DNA of 64,000 nt, taken from the NCBI RefSeq assembly GCF_900114535.1, contig NZ_FOTK01000011.1:1-64000 (forward strand), in the 5' to 3' direction. Under the pieces are notes generated by a model. That model was not told where the DNA came from. It saw only the letters and a list, made by a program, of their open reading frames with translations, and made no database searches. Both the position numbers and the translations under genes were made by a program. Of this stretch, positions 28,069 through 36,545 are shown one piece after another. Source of the stretch: Methylobacterium pseudosasicola (lineage in GTDB: Bacteria; Pseudomonadota; Alphaproteobacteria; Rhizobiales; Beijerinckiaceae). Each line of letters starts with the position of its first letter. Positions within the stretch are counted from its first letter, which is position 1.

Positions 28069-28162
28069 CCGTCATTGCGAGCCCAGCGAAGCAACCCAGT
28101 ACGGCGCGCGATCTCCTGATGCAGCGTTTCCCTGGTTTGCTTCGCTGCGCTCGCAATGACGG
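28069..28162. repeat. Palindromic intergenic repeat, family C
   Basis: The unit starts CCGTCATTGCGAGCCCAGCG and ends CGCTGCGCTCGCAATGACGG, an inverted pair about 94 bp apart with inner GAAGCAA/TTGCTTC arms. The CGTCATTGCGAG type is widespread between genes in alphaproteobacteria. Confidence 0.85.
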
Positions 28163-28200
28163 TCGACGCGTACAGCAGCATCGATCCCACCGCCCCCTGT

Positions 28201-28310
28201 TCCTGAGGTGCCCGCGTCAGCGGGCCTCGAAGGAGCCCTCCAGAAGCCGTTACGATCCCTGGAGGGCTCCTTCGAGGCCTCCGCTTCGCTTCGTCGCCTC
28301 AGGATGAGGG
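28201..28310. repeat. Palindromic intergenic repeat, family B copy 2
   Basis: TCCTGAGGTGCCC opens the element and GCCTCAGGATGAGGG closes it. Inner GGCCTCGAAGGAGCCCTCCA and its complement form the stem. It is the same family as 19534-19648 and 45599-45712, with a truncated left end. Confidence 0.82.
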
Positions 28311-28355
28311 GTTGGGAGGGGCGTCAAGACGTTTGGCGCTAACACCCGAAAGCCC

Positions 28356-29642
28356 TTACCGCTCCGCCGCCCGGATCGGCTTCACCTGCGGCGCGGGCTT
28401 CACGCGCTCGATCGTCTGGCCGTCGCGCAGCTCCGGGGGCGGGCTGAAGATGATGTGGCTGTCGGCGGCGAGGCCCGATTCGAGTTCGAGGGTTCGGCCG
28501 AGATCACGTCGCACCTTGACCGTCCGCCAGGTCACCCGGTCGTCGTCGCCAACTTCGGCGACCTGGAACCCCTTGGCGTTGAACAAAGTCGCCTCGGCGG
28601 GCACCGTGACGCTCTGGTCGGTCCGGGGAAGCTTCAGGGTCACGTAGGCGTAGAGCCCGGCCCGCAGGGCCCGGTCGGGATTGGGCACGTCGACCTGGGT
28701 GGTCAGGGTGCGCGACGTGGCGTTCAAGGCCACCGAGCTGCGCTCGACGAAGCCGCCGAAGCGGCGGCCGGGGATTTGCGGTACGCTGATCTCGGCCTCC
28801 AGGCCCGGCTTAACGCCGACGGCGTTGGTCTGCGGCACATTCACGGTGATGCGCAGGGTGCTGTCCTGGTCCATGCTCAGCAGCGGCGTGCCGCCATTGT
28901 CGGCCTTGACCAGATCGCCGACATCGACGTTGCGGGTCGTGACCACGCCGTCGAAGGGCGCGACCACCCGCTCGAACGAGGTGAGCGCCTTCAGCCGGTC
29001 CACGGCCGCCTCCTGCGAAGCGATGTTGGCGGTGGCGACCTTCACGCCCGCCTCGGCGGCCGCCAGGGCCGCGGCCTGCGAGAGCACGCTCGCCTGCGAC
29101 GTGTCGGCGTTCTGGCGCGACGCCCAGCCCTGGACGGCCAGCGTCGAAGTGCGGTTGTTGGTCAGGTTGGCGAGGTTCACGTTGGCGCGGGCCTGCTCGA
29201 CTTGCGCCTGGGCCTGGAGCAATTGCGCCTTCAGCTGGCCGACTTGCGCCTCGGCCTGCGCCAGCTGCTGGTCGAGATCCGGGGCGGCGATGCGCAGGAG
29301 CAGGTCGCCGGCTTTGACCCGGGAGCCGATATCGACCCGCCGTTCGGCGATGTAGCCGGTGGCCCGGGCCGCGATCGCAGCGGTGGTGAAGGGCTGGGTC
29401 TCACCTGGCAGGGTCAGATCGAGGGGGCCGTCCGACCGCTCCGCGACGATTGTGCGGACCATGGGCACCAGGGTCTTGATCCGCTCCAGCGTCGCGGTGG
29501 CCTCGACGTCCCGCTGCCAGTGATTGTAACCGCCGTAGCCCACCAAGCCGAGACCGAGCAGTACTACGAGCAGGAACGGCCCCTTGCCCGGGGGCGGGGG
29601 GATCTCGCGATCCCCGTCCTGCGCCGCGTCGTACGCCTTCAT
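28356..29642 (-). CDS. Efflux RND transporter periplasmic adaptor subunit (orphan)
   Basis: A 428-residue membrane-fusion protein of the HlyD/AcrA type that would bridge an inner-membrane pump and an outer-membrane channel. It has a cytoplasmic tail and one transmembrane segment (about 22-40). The first half-lipoyl domain contains TGYIAERRVDIGSRVKAGDL. A long Gln/Ala-rich coiled-coil hairpin (about 115-240) is followed by the second half with VVAPFDGVVTTRNVDVGDLV and a beta-barrel. No RND pump or outer-membrane gene is adjacent, so its partner must be encoded elsewhere. The start MKAYDAAQDGD is the only good ATG. Confidence 0.9.
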   Translation of the reverse strand: MKAYDAAQDGDREIPPPPGKGPFLLVVLLGLGLVGYGGYNHWQRDVEATATLERIKTLVPMVRTIVAERSDGPLDLTLPGETQPFTTAAIAARATGYIAERRVDIGSRVKAGDLLLRIAAPDLDQQLAQAEAQVGQLKAQLLQAQAQVEQARANVNLANLTNNRTSTLAVQGWASRQNADTSQASVLSQAAALAAAEAGVKVATANIASQEAAVDRLKALTSFERVVAPFDGVVTTRNVDVGDLVKADNGGTPLLSMDQDSTLRITVNVPQTNAVGVKPGLEAEISVPQIPGRRFGGFVERSSVALNATSRTLTTQVDVPNPDRALRAGLYAYVTLKLPRTDQSVTVPAEATLFNAKGFQVAEVGDDDRVTWRTVKVRRDLGRTLELESGLAADSHIIFSPPPELRDGQTIERVKPAPQVKPIRAAER

Positions 29643-29733
29643 CGATCGGCTCTCCGCCCCGGAGCGCCGCCGGGTTCAAGCCAAGGTAGCGGCCGAAACC
29701 CGTGCCGACCAGAGCCAGGCTTCGACGCATCCC

Positions 29734-30438
29734 CTATCGCGGGACCGGAGCCGCCAGTTGCCGACGCCCGCTGAGGCGCTTGTGTAGGTGCACCATCAGG
29801 GCGATGCCGAACAGCGGCGTCAGCAGGTTGAGGATCGGCACGATCATCATCGCCGACATCAGGCAGCCTGCGCTAAGCGTCCGCACCGCGAAGGTCCGGC
29901 GCATCTCGGCGGCTTCTGGAAGCGGCCGGAACCGCGCCGCCGCCATCTCAAAGTATTCCCGCGCGAGCAGGTAGGCGTTGGCGCCGAAGAATGCCGCGAT
30001 CCCGATCACCGGCACGAAGAAGATTACCAAAGCCGCCAGGTTGACCAGCAGCGTCACACCCGCGAAGCGCACGGCGTAGAACATCGCAGTGCCGAGCGGC
30101 ATCGGCCGGCCGGGGGGATCGTTGGGGAAGTCCGTGCGCTCCACGATCGCGGCGGCATCGTCGAGAAAAAAGCCCGCCACCAGGATCGAGATCGCCGGCA
30201 TGAGATAGGCCAGCACCACGAACAGGCCGAACCCCGCGAGGTAGTAGGCGAGGCTGTCGAGGATGGGGTACTGGGCGGAGATGTGGTGGCTCGCCTGGAA
30301 CGCCTGGACCAGGCGGGTCAGGCCGAGCCAGAGCAGGACCAGGAGCCCGAGTGTCAGGCCCAGGGACTTCCACAAGATCGCCCGCAAGGGCGGGGAGAAG
30401 GTCTGGCGCAAAGCCGCCGTGGCGGACTCGACGAGCAT
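29734..30438 (-). CDS. EI24/CysZ-like integral membrane protein
   Basis: A 234-residue membrane protein with about four to six hydrophobic segments (near 24-43, 62-90, 122-157 and 190-215) and the EI24-domain stretch FFLDDAAAIVERTDFP. Relatives include CysZ, a sulfate channel, but most family members are uncharacterised. It ends 91 bp from the adaptor gene on the same strand and diverges from the amine oxidase gene. Its role as a transporter is only suggested. Confidence 0.8.
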   Translation of the reverse strand: MLVESATAALRQTFSPPLRAILWKSLGLTLGLLVLLWLGLTRLVQAFQASHHISAQYPILDSLAYYLAGFGLFVVLAYLMPAISILVAGFFLDDAAAIVERTDFPNDPPGRPMPLGTAMFYAVRFAGVTLLVNLAALVIFFVPVIGIAAFFGANAYLLAREYFEMAAARFRPLPEAAEMRRTFAVRTLSAGCLMSAMMIVPILNLLTPLFGIALMVHLHKRLSGRRQLAAPVPR

Positions 30439-30550
30439 CGGGCGAGGTTTCCGGCTAGCGCCGGAGGCGGCGCGGCAGCGTTGTGAAGGGGTGCGGCCAC
30501 CGGCGCAAGGCCGGGCGCCGCCGCACCGGAGCGAGCGGACAGGAGCGCGC

Positions 30551-31915
30551 GTGCAGGACGCCAGGATGACGGCCTCGACCTCGACGGTTTCCCCCTGGAA
30601 AGCCGAGCTGCGCTCGGCGGATCCGCCGCGCGCGCCGGATTACCGGCCCCGCCTCGCGCCGCTGCCCGAGGATCCCGAGGTGCTGGTGATTGGCGCCGGC
30701 GCCGCCGGGATCGGGGCGGCCCGGACCCTGGTGGAGCGGGGCGTGCGCGTCGCCGTGCTGGAGGCCCGCGACCGGATCGGCGGCCGGGCCTTCACGGTGT
30801 CGGTGCGCGGGCATGCCCTCGATCTCGGGGCGCACTGGCTCCATGCCGGGCCGATCAACCCGCTGGTGGCGCTCGGCCGGGCGCGCGGGGAGCGCCTAAA
30901 GCTGGCGCCCCAGGAGAGCCATGTCTGGGTCGAGCGCCGCCGGGGCCGGCCCGACGAGATCCGGGCCAATGCCCGGGCCTTCGACCGGGCCGACCAAGCC
31001 ATGACACGCGGCGCGGCGCAGCCAGGGCCCGACCGTCCGGCCGAGAGCGCTCTGCCGCCGGGCCTCGGACCCTGGGGTGCCCGGGTGGCGCAGGTCCACG
31101 GGCTGGTCTCGGGCCGGTCGCTTGACGAGGTGTCGCTGCACGATTTTCCGAGCCTCGAATACAGCGAGAACTATTTTCTGGCCGGCGGCTACGGCAGCTA
31201 TCTCGCCCGCCTCGCCAACGATCTGCCGGTGGCGCTCGCGAGCCCGGTGACCCGCATCGACTGGTCGGACAGGCGCGTGCGCGTGGAGACGGCCGACGGA
31301 ACGGAGTACCGCGCCCGGGCGGTGATCGTGACCGTGCCGGTCATGGTGCTGCGCGACGGGCCGTCCTTCTCGCCGCCGCTGCCGAACGCGGTCCGGGCGG
31401 CGATCGACGGCTTTTCCACCGGCCTTTACGAGCACGCGGTGCTGCACTGGCCGTCGAGCCCGTTCCGGGGCCGGGACCGGCTGGCGGCGATCCACGGCGC
31501 CCGGCGCTCGCCCGCGGGCCTGCTCACCCGGATCGACGGCACGCCGTTCCACTATTACGAGCTCGATGTGCATGAGGCGGAGGCGCTGGACGCCGCTGGC
31601 TCCGAGGCGGACGGCGTGCGCCGCCATGTCCGCGCGGTGCTGGCCGAGCAGTTCGGCCGGGCGCGGCTGCGCGACCTGACCATCCCGGCGGTGAGCGCGT
31701 GGCGGCATGATCCCTGGTCCCGCGGCTCCTGGGCGGTGGTGCCCCCCGGCCACGCGCCGGCCCGCGAATTTTTGCACGCGCCGCTCGCCGACACGGTCTG
31801 GTTCGCCGGGGAGGCGCTGTCGCGGCTGCAATGGGGCACGGTCGGCGGCGCCTACGAGGAGGGCACCCGCGCCGCCGCGGCCGCCGCCGAGCGTATCCGC
31901 ATAGGCACAGGCTGA
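30551..31915 (+). CDS. Flavin-containing amine oxidase family protein
   Basis: A 454-residue FAD-dependent oxidase of the monoamine-oxidase fold. The dinucleotide-binding motif is VLVIGAGAAGIGAARTLVERG, ending in VLEARDRIGGRAFTV. The C-terminal FAD motif reads VWFAGEALSRLQWGTVGGAYEEGTRAA in part. It should oxidise an amine or related substrate to an imine and release hydrogen peroxide; the substrate cannot be told. I chose the GTG at 30551 because AGGAG lies 5 bases upstream. An ATG at 30566 is the alternative. No signal peptide is seen. Confidence 0.87.
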   Translation: MQDARMTASTSTVSPWKAELRSADPPRAPDYRPRLAPLPEDPEVLVIGAGAAGIGAARTLVERGVRVAVLEARDRIGGRAFTVSVRGHALDLGAHWLHAGPINPLVALGRARGERLKLAPQESHVWVERRRGRPDEIRANARAFDRADQAMTRGAAQPGPDRPAESALPPGLGPWGARVAQVHGLVSGRSLDEVSLHDFPSLEYSENYFLAGGYGSYLARLANDLPVALASPVTRIDWSDRRVRVETADGTEYRARAVIVTVPVMVLRDGPSFSPPLPNAVRAAIDGFSTGLYEHAVLHWPSSPFRGRDRLAAIHGARRSPAGLLTRIDGTPFHYYELDVHEAEALDAAGSEADGVRRHVRAVLAEQFGRARLRDLTIPAVSAWRHDPWSRGSWAVVPPGHAPAREFLHAPLADTVWFAGEALSRLQWGTVGGAYEEGTRAAAAAAERIRIGTG

Positions 31916-32005
31916 ACTGCACACGCGCGCCCCGCGGTCGCGGATCTTGCCGGAGCCCGACGGGACGGGCATCCCGCTCAAGGTGGAGCGAGGGAGGAGG
32001 CGCGC

Positions 32006-32632
32006 GTGGATTGGATCGAGGGGATCGGCTATCTCGGCACCGCGCTGACCATCTCGGCCTCGGCGATGAGCACCATGATCCCGCTTCGGATCATCTCGCT
32101 TTGCGCCAGCTGCGCCGTGATCACCTACGGAATCCTGATCGGCAGCATGCCGGTGGTGCTCACCGAGGCGATCCAGATCCCGTTCAACGCCTACCGGCTG
32201 TGGCAGATGATGCGCCTGGTGCGCGATGTTGAGACCGCCGCAGACGGCACCCTGTCCCTCGAATGGTTGCGGCCGTTCGGATCGCAGCGCCCGTTCGGCA
32301 TCGGCGAGGTTGTGTTCCGCAAAGGCGAGCCGGCCGGCGAGATGTTTTATGTCGAGAGCGGCGCCTTCCGGATCCCGGAGGTCGGGATCGAGGTGCGCGC
32401 CGGCGGCATCGTCGGCGAGCTCGGCCTGCTCGCCCCGGGCAACACCCGGACCGCCTCGCTGATCTGCATCGAGGCCGGCAACGCGCTGTGCGTGTCCTAT
32501 TCCGACGTGAAGCAGCTTTATTACCAGAACCCGGAATTCGGGTTCTACTTCCTCAAGCTGACCAGCGAGCGGCTGTTTCAGAGTGTGCGGAGCGATCCGC
32601 AGCCCCTGGCCGCCCGCAGCGACGCGCTGTAG
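32006..32632 (+). CDS. Membrane-anchored cyclic-nucleotide-binding domain protein
   Basis: A 208-residue protein with two or three hydrophobic segments in the first 65 residues and a cytoplasmic cNMP-binding beta-barrel at about 90-195. The phosphate-binding cassette is intact: IVGELGLLAPGNTRTAS (about 135-151), with the conserved Glu138 and Arg148. No output domain follows. The arrangement recalls Popeye-domain proteins of animals. The GTG start has GGAGG 6 bases upstream. It may sense cAMP or cGMP at the membrane, perhaps acting through a partner; this is inference. Confidence 0.82.
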   Translation: MDWIEGIGYLGTALTISASAMSTMIPLRIISLCASCAVITYGILIGSMPVVLTEAIQIPFNAYRLWQMMRLVRDVETAADGTLSLEWLRPFGSQRPFGIGEVVFRKGEPAGEMFYVESGAFRIPEVGIEVRAGGIVGELGLLAPGNTRTASLICIEAGNALCVSYSDVKQLYYQNPEFGFYFLKLTSERLFQSVRSDPQPLAARSDAL

Positions 32633-32650
32633 ATGCGCCGCTGCTCAGGA

Positions 32651-33649
32651 TCACAGCATGCTCGGCAGGATTCGGTCCGGCGGGCGGTGGCCGTCCATGA
32701 AGGTCTTGATGTTGATGATGACCTTCTCGCCCATGTCGGTGCGGCTCTCGTAGGTGGCCGAGCCCATATGCGGGAGCAGCACGACCTTACCCTGGCGGGC
32801 GAGCTTCACGAGGCGGGGGCTCACCGCGGGCTCCTGCTCGAACACGTCGAGGCCGGCCGCCGACACGTCGCCAGCCTCAATCAGACGGGCCAGCGCGTTC
32901 TCGTCGATCACCTCGCCGCGGGCGGTGTTGACCACGATCGCCTCGGGCTTGAGCAGCTTCAGGCGCCGGGCCGAGAGCAGGTGGTAGGTCGCCGGGGTGT
33001 GCGGGCAGTTCACCGACACGATGTCGACCCGGGCGAGCATTTGGTCGAGGGATTCCCAGTAGGTCGCGTCGAGCGCGCTCTCGATCGCGGCCGGGACCCG
33101 GCGGCGGTTGTGGTAATGGACCTGGAGGCCGAAGGCGCGGGCGCGCTTGGCGAGCGCCTGGCCGATCCGGCCCATGCCGACGATGCCCAGCCGCTTGCCT
33201 GTGATCCGCCGGCCCAGCATCCAGGTCGGCGACCAGCCCGTGGTCCAGTCGTCGTCCGGGATGATCCGCGCGCCTTCTGTGACTCGGCGGGCCACCGCCA
33301 GGATCAGCGCCATGGTCATGTCGGCGGTGTCCTCGGTCAGGACGCCGGGGGTGTTGGTGACCGTGATGCCGCGCTCGAGCGCCGCGGCCACGTCGATATG
33401 GTCGACGCCGTTGCCGAAATTCGCGATCAGCCGCAGGTTCGGGCCGGCCTGGGCGAGCAGCCCGGCATCGATCTCGTCGGTGACGGTGGGGACCAGCACA
33501 TCGGCCTCGCGCAGGGCCGCCGCGAGGGCGTCCGCCGGCATGGCGGCATCGTCGGGACTGAGGCGCACGTCGAACAGCTCGCGCATCCGCGTCTCGACGG
33601 CATCCGGCAGGCGCCGCGTCACGACCACCAGCGGCTTGCGCTTCGACAC
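32651..33649 (-). CDS. D-isomer-specific 2-hydroxyacid dehydrogenase (glyoxylate/hydroxypyruvate reductase type)
   Basis: A 332-residue NAD(P)H-dependent dehydrogenase. The catalytic domain carries IANFGNGVDHIDV, and the Rossmann loop is GKRLGIVGMGRIGQALAKRA. The active site includes Arg in NTARGEVIDE, Glu in GLDVFEQEP and His in LLPHMGSAT. It best matches glyoxylate or hydroxypyruvate reductases (D-glycerate dehydrogenases). In a serine-cycle methylotroph a hydroxypyruvate reductase would be central, but this paralogue cannot be equated with that enzyme from sequence alone. Confidence 0.9.
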   Translation of the reverse strand: MSKRKPLVVVTRRLPDAVETRMRELFDVRLSPDDAAMPADALAAALREADVLVPTVTDEIDAGLLAQAGPNLRLIANFGNGVDHIDVAAALERGITVTNTPGVLTEDTADMTMALILAVARRVTEGARIIPDDDWTTGWSPTWMLGRRITGKRLGIVGMGRIGQALAKRARAFGLQVHYHNRRRVPAAIESALDATYWESLDQMLARVDIVSVNCPHTPATYHLLSARRLKLLKPEAIVVNTARGEVIDENALARLIEAGDVSAAGLDVFEQEPAVSPRLVKLARQGKVVLLPHMGSATYESRTDMGEKVIINIKTFMDGHRPPDRILPSML

Positions 33650-34006
33650 GTCTCTCTCCCCGTCAGCCTCGCGGCCGTGTTGGCGATCCCTGCCCGATGG
33701 ACCCGGACCACCGTCAGCAAGCGTCCGTTAACCGAACTCGGCCAGACAGGTCCGGTGCGAGGCACCGGTCCCGGAGCCTGTTCCGACCCATCGGCCTCTC
33801 TACCAGAGGTGGGCCGGAACACAATCGGATGCCGGCAGGATCCGCGCATCGACGGGCCGCGATCGCGACCTCCCGGGCTGCTCCGGCTACTCCTCGAAAG
33901 AGGAGGGCCGGGTCTCGGGACGCCCCGGGAATCAGGATACGGAATCCGAGCGGCTGGTCGGAGGCGACTCCGCCGGGCCTCGTCGGGTCGGGAGTGGGAG
34001 AGGACC
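33650..34006. other. 357-bp divergent region, no gene seen
   Basis: This stretch separates the hydroxyacid dehydrogenase from the SH3 gene and should hold both promoters. I can define neither. Open frames on both strands lack ribosome-binding sites and recognisable products. Confidence 0.5.
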
Positions 34007-34570
34007 ATGCGCGCGTCACGCCTGAGCTTCGCCGTCGCGGCGCTGCTTCTGAGCGGGTTGGTCAGTGCCGGTGCGGCCCCGCCGGTCGCCTCGCCCGAGA
34101 CCGGGATCGGCCCCGTCACCAAGCTGCCGCTGCCACGCTACGCCAGCCTGAAGACCGACCGCGTCAACCTGCGGGAAGGGCCCTCCAAGGATCACCGCAC
34201 CCTCTGGGTGTTCCAGCGCGCCGGCCTGCCGGTGGAGATCGTCGGCGAGTTCGAGACCTGGCGGCGGATCCGCGACTCGGAGGGCACCGAGGGCTGGGTG
34301 CTGCACTCGCTCCTGTCGGGCCGCCGCACCGCGATCGTCAATGCCGGCCCCGACAAGGGCCCGGAGAAGGCCGCGGTCTCGTTGCGCGCCAAGGCCGACG
34401 AGGGCGCCGCGGACGAGGCCCGCCTCCAGACCGGCGTTATCGGCAGCGTGAAGAGCTGCACCGGCACGTGGTGCCGCGTGATCGTGACGCTCCCTAACCG
34501 CCGGGACGTGGACGGCTACATCCGCCAGAACCGCCTCTGGGGCGTGTATCCGAACGAAGTGGTGGAATAG
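34007..34570 (+). CDS. SH3 domain-containing exported protein
   Basis: A 187-residue protein with a signal peptide (cleavage near SAGAA, residues 20-24) and two bacterial SH3-like modules. The first contains RVNLREGPSKDHRTLWVFQRAG and EGWVLHSLLSGRR in parts; the second is more divergent and ends RQNRLWGVYPNE. Such domains usually bind peptidoglycan or mediate envelope contacts. AGAGGA precedes the ATG at 34007. The open frame extends upstream, but without coding character. Confidence 0.87.
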   Translation: MRASRLSFAVAALLLSGLVSAGAAPPVASPETGIGPVTKLPLPRYASLKTDRVNLREGPSKDHRTLWVFQRAGLPVEIVGEFETWRRIRDSEGTEGWVLHSLLSGRRTAIVNAGPDKGPEKAAVSLRAKADEGAADEARLQTGVIGSVKSCTGTWCRVIVTLPNRRDVDGYIRQNRLWGVYPNEVVE

Positions 34571-34750
34571 TTTTTTCGGGGTCGAGAAGACGCGGAATTT
34601 CCCGCTCGCCCCGTCATCCTGACAGGCGGCGAGTCTTTTGATCGACAGACGGGATTGTGTGCCAGGACGAGGCGCGGAGTCCCACTCCACAAGCGGCCTA
34701 TGACGTTCGCCCATCGTTGCCGGAAGGAAGCAACGGCCGGGCCCAGGCGC

Positions 34751-34931
34751 GTCTCCCTCCCCCCTCTGCGGGGGAGGGTGGGCCGGCCGTTAGGCCGGGT
34801 CGGGAGAGGGGAACCCGGGTTCAGGAAAGGGCGCGACCGACATGACGGGCGAAGTCCCGTTCTGCACCGTCGCTCCCCTCTCCCGACCCCCTTTCCGGGG
34901 GCCACCCTCCCCCGCAGGGGGGGAGGGAGAG
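34751..34931. repeat. Large GC-rich inverted repeat, family E copy 1
   Basis: Left arm TCTCCCTCCCCCCTCTGCGG with GGGAGGGTGG and GGGTCGGGAGAGGGG pairs with right arm CCCCTCTCCCGACCC and CCACCCTCCCCCGCAGGGGG. The full element is about 180 bp. Related CTCCCCC-type palindromes are at 49104-49215 and 51644-51755. Confidence 0.75.
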
Positions 34932-35054
34932 CCGCGGTGTCTCCCGTGGATCCTGCCGACCCCGATGTGTGAACGTATCAGCCTCTGCGGGGAGGGAGGG
35001 AGACGCGCTTGGGGTTAGGCTTGGCCCTTATCCGGCCCAGAACACACGCGTAAC

Positions 35055-35082
35055 AAAAAAGCCGCCCGAAACCGAGCGGCTT
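35055..35082 (-). terminator. Intrinsic terminator of irr
   Basis: On the minus strand AAGCCGC and GCGGCTT form a 7-bp stem with a 10-base loop, followed directly by a run of six T. It lies 36 bp beyond the irr stop codon. Confidence 0.75.
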
Positions 35083-35117
35083 AACCTCAACGCGAGCGGC
35101 CGAAGCCCCCCGAAAAA

Positions 35118-35633
35118 TCAGCTCTGGCGGCGGCCGGCGGGGCGGGCGCGGCGGAGACGGACGATCACCTCGACGCCGGCGATCTCCATGCCCTCGGGGG
35201 CCTCGGGGAGGGAATCGACCGTGATGCCGCAATCCGGCATGTCGATCACCTGGTTCTCGTCCTCGAGGTAGAAGTGGTGGTGCTCGCTCGGATTCGTGTC
35301 GAAATAGGCCTTCGACCCGTCGAGCGCGAGCTGACGCAGCAGGCCGGCCTCGGTGAACTGATGGAGCGTGTTGTAAACGGTGGCCAGCGACACCGGCACC
35401 TTGGCGCGCATCGCCTCGTCGTAGAGCATCTCGGCGGTCAGGTGGCGGTCGCCGCGGCCGAACAGGAGCCAACCCAGCGACAAGCGCTGACGGGTCGGGC
35501 GCAATCCAGCCCGACGCAGACGATCGCGCAGATCGGACAGCGGACAGCCGCGACGCGGCATGCCGTTGGCTTCCAGCTGGGGGGCGGGGACCCGGCCGTT
35601 GAGGATCGCCTGGAGTGGCAGCAGTTCGGACAT
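35118..35633 (-). CDS. irr: Iron response regulator Irr (Fur family)
   Basis: A 171-residue Fur-family regulator. The winged-helix core is LRPTRQRLSLGWLLFGRGDR with LATVYNTLHQFTEAGLLRQ. The haem-binding triple His SEHHHFY is at residues 118-120. A Cys-Pro pair (GCPLSDL, residues 29-35) sits where Bradyrhizobium Irr has its GCPWHD haem regulatory motif, but Trp and His are replaced. Irr represses haem synthesis and controls iron genes when iron is low. It diverges from fabA, as in related Rhizobiales. Confidence 0.95.
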   Translation of the reverse strand: MSELLPLQAILNGRVPAPQLEANGMPRRGCPLSDLRDRLRRAGLRPTRQRLSLGWLLFGRGDRHLTAEMLYDEAMRAKVPVSLATVYNTLHQFTEAGLLRQLALDGSKAYFDTNPSEHHHFYLEDENQVIDMPDCGITVDSLPEAPEGMEIAGVEVIVRLRRARPAGRRQS

Positions 35634-35866
35634 TTCGGGACTGAACGCTCGACGAGGACCCTGTAGGAATGGGATTCGTCATACTATACGGAAGTGGTCA
35701 TGCGGTCGCAACCCAAGGCGCTTGCCGACCCGTCTCGCCCCCTCCGAAGTCGTTGATGGCTTTGAAGGCGCTGCGCCCCATGCTAACCCGCGCGCCGAAC
35801 AACCGGGCCAGGGCCGCGCACCGCAAGGCCGCCCGCCAAGAGAGTTCAGAGGAAACAGCCACCTTC

Positions 35867-36403
35867 ATGCCGCAAGACGCCGAGACGCCAGCACAGGCCG
35901 CGAGCCGTAAGTCGCACTATTCCTACGAGGATCTATTGGCCTGCGGGCGCGGCGAACTCTTCGGCGCCGGGAATGCTCAGCTTCCGCTGCCGCCGATGCT
36001 GATGTTCGACCGGATCACCAGTATCGGGCAGGAGGGCGGCGCCCACGGCAAAGGTCACGTGACCGCCGAGCTCGATATCCGCCCCGACCTCTGGTTCTTC
36101 CCCTGCCATTTCCAGGGCGATCCGGTCATGCCGGGCTGCCTGGGCCTCGATGCCCTGTGGCAGATGCTGGGCTTCCATCTCGGCTGGCTCGGCTCGCCGG
36201 GCCGCGGCCGGGCGCTCGGCGTCGGCGAGGTGAAGCTTGCCGGCCAGGTCCTGCCGACCATGAAGCGGGTCGTCTACAATGTGGACGTGAAGCGCGTCCG
36301 CCAGGGCAAGCTGGTGCTCGGCATCGGCGACGGCTGGCTCGAGGCGGACGGGGAGCGCGTCTACCAGGTCCAGGATATGCGCGTCGGCCTGTTCCAAAGC
36401 TGA
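35867..36403 (+). CDS. fabA: 3-hydroxydecanoyl-ACP dehydratase/isomerase
   Basis: A 178-residue bifunctional dehydratase/isomerase that dehydrates the C10 hydroxyacyl-ACP and moves the double bond, starting unsaturated fatty-acid synthesis. The hotdog active site is visible: His81 in [12 protein letters not shown] and Asp95 in GLDALWQ. The ATG at 35867 fits the family start, with AGAGGA upstream; the frame runs back to 35669. It heads the fabA-fabB group and shares its upstream region with irr. Confidence 0.96.
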   Translation: MPQDAETPAQAASRKSHYSYEDLLACGRGELFGAGNAQLPLPPMLMFDRITSIGQEGGAHGKGHVTAELDIRPDLWFFPCHFQGDPVMPGCLGLDALWQMLGFHLGWLGSPGRGRALGVGEVKLAGQVLPTMKRVVYNVDVKRVRQGKLVLGIGDGWLEADGERVYQVQDMRVGLFQS

Positions 36404-36545
36404 TCGAACCGCGTTTCGAGGGCGTGTTTCACACCCGGCGCGCAACGCCGGACGCCCTCGGCAGTTGAGATTATGTCCGCGTCACCTTAGCTGACCAGGA
36501 CGCGGCGCGGGCGACCGACGCCGCGACGGAGGTATCGACACCACC

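Larger units (their letters stand above)
28029..28355. other. 327-bp gap filled by two repeat elements
   Basis: Between the convergent cupredoxin and efflux-adaptor genes the sequence is almost entirely two palindromic repeats (28069-28162 and 28201-28310). No gene is supported. Confidence 0.7.
34571..35117. other. 547-bp gap with a large inverted repeat and the irr terminator
   Basis: The gap between the convergent SH3 and irr genes holds the long inverted repeat at 34751-34931 and a terminator at 35055-35082. No gene is supported; all open frames are low-complexity translations of the repeat. Confidence 0.65.

Noticed and set aside
34571-35117. Small genes between the SH3 gene and irr
   Set aside because: Open frames here are translations of GC-rich inverted repeats, with Pro/Arg-rich low-complexity products and no ribosome-binding sites.
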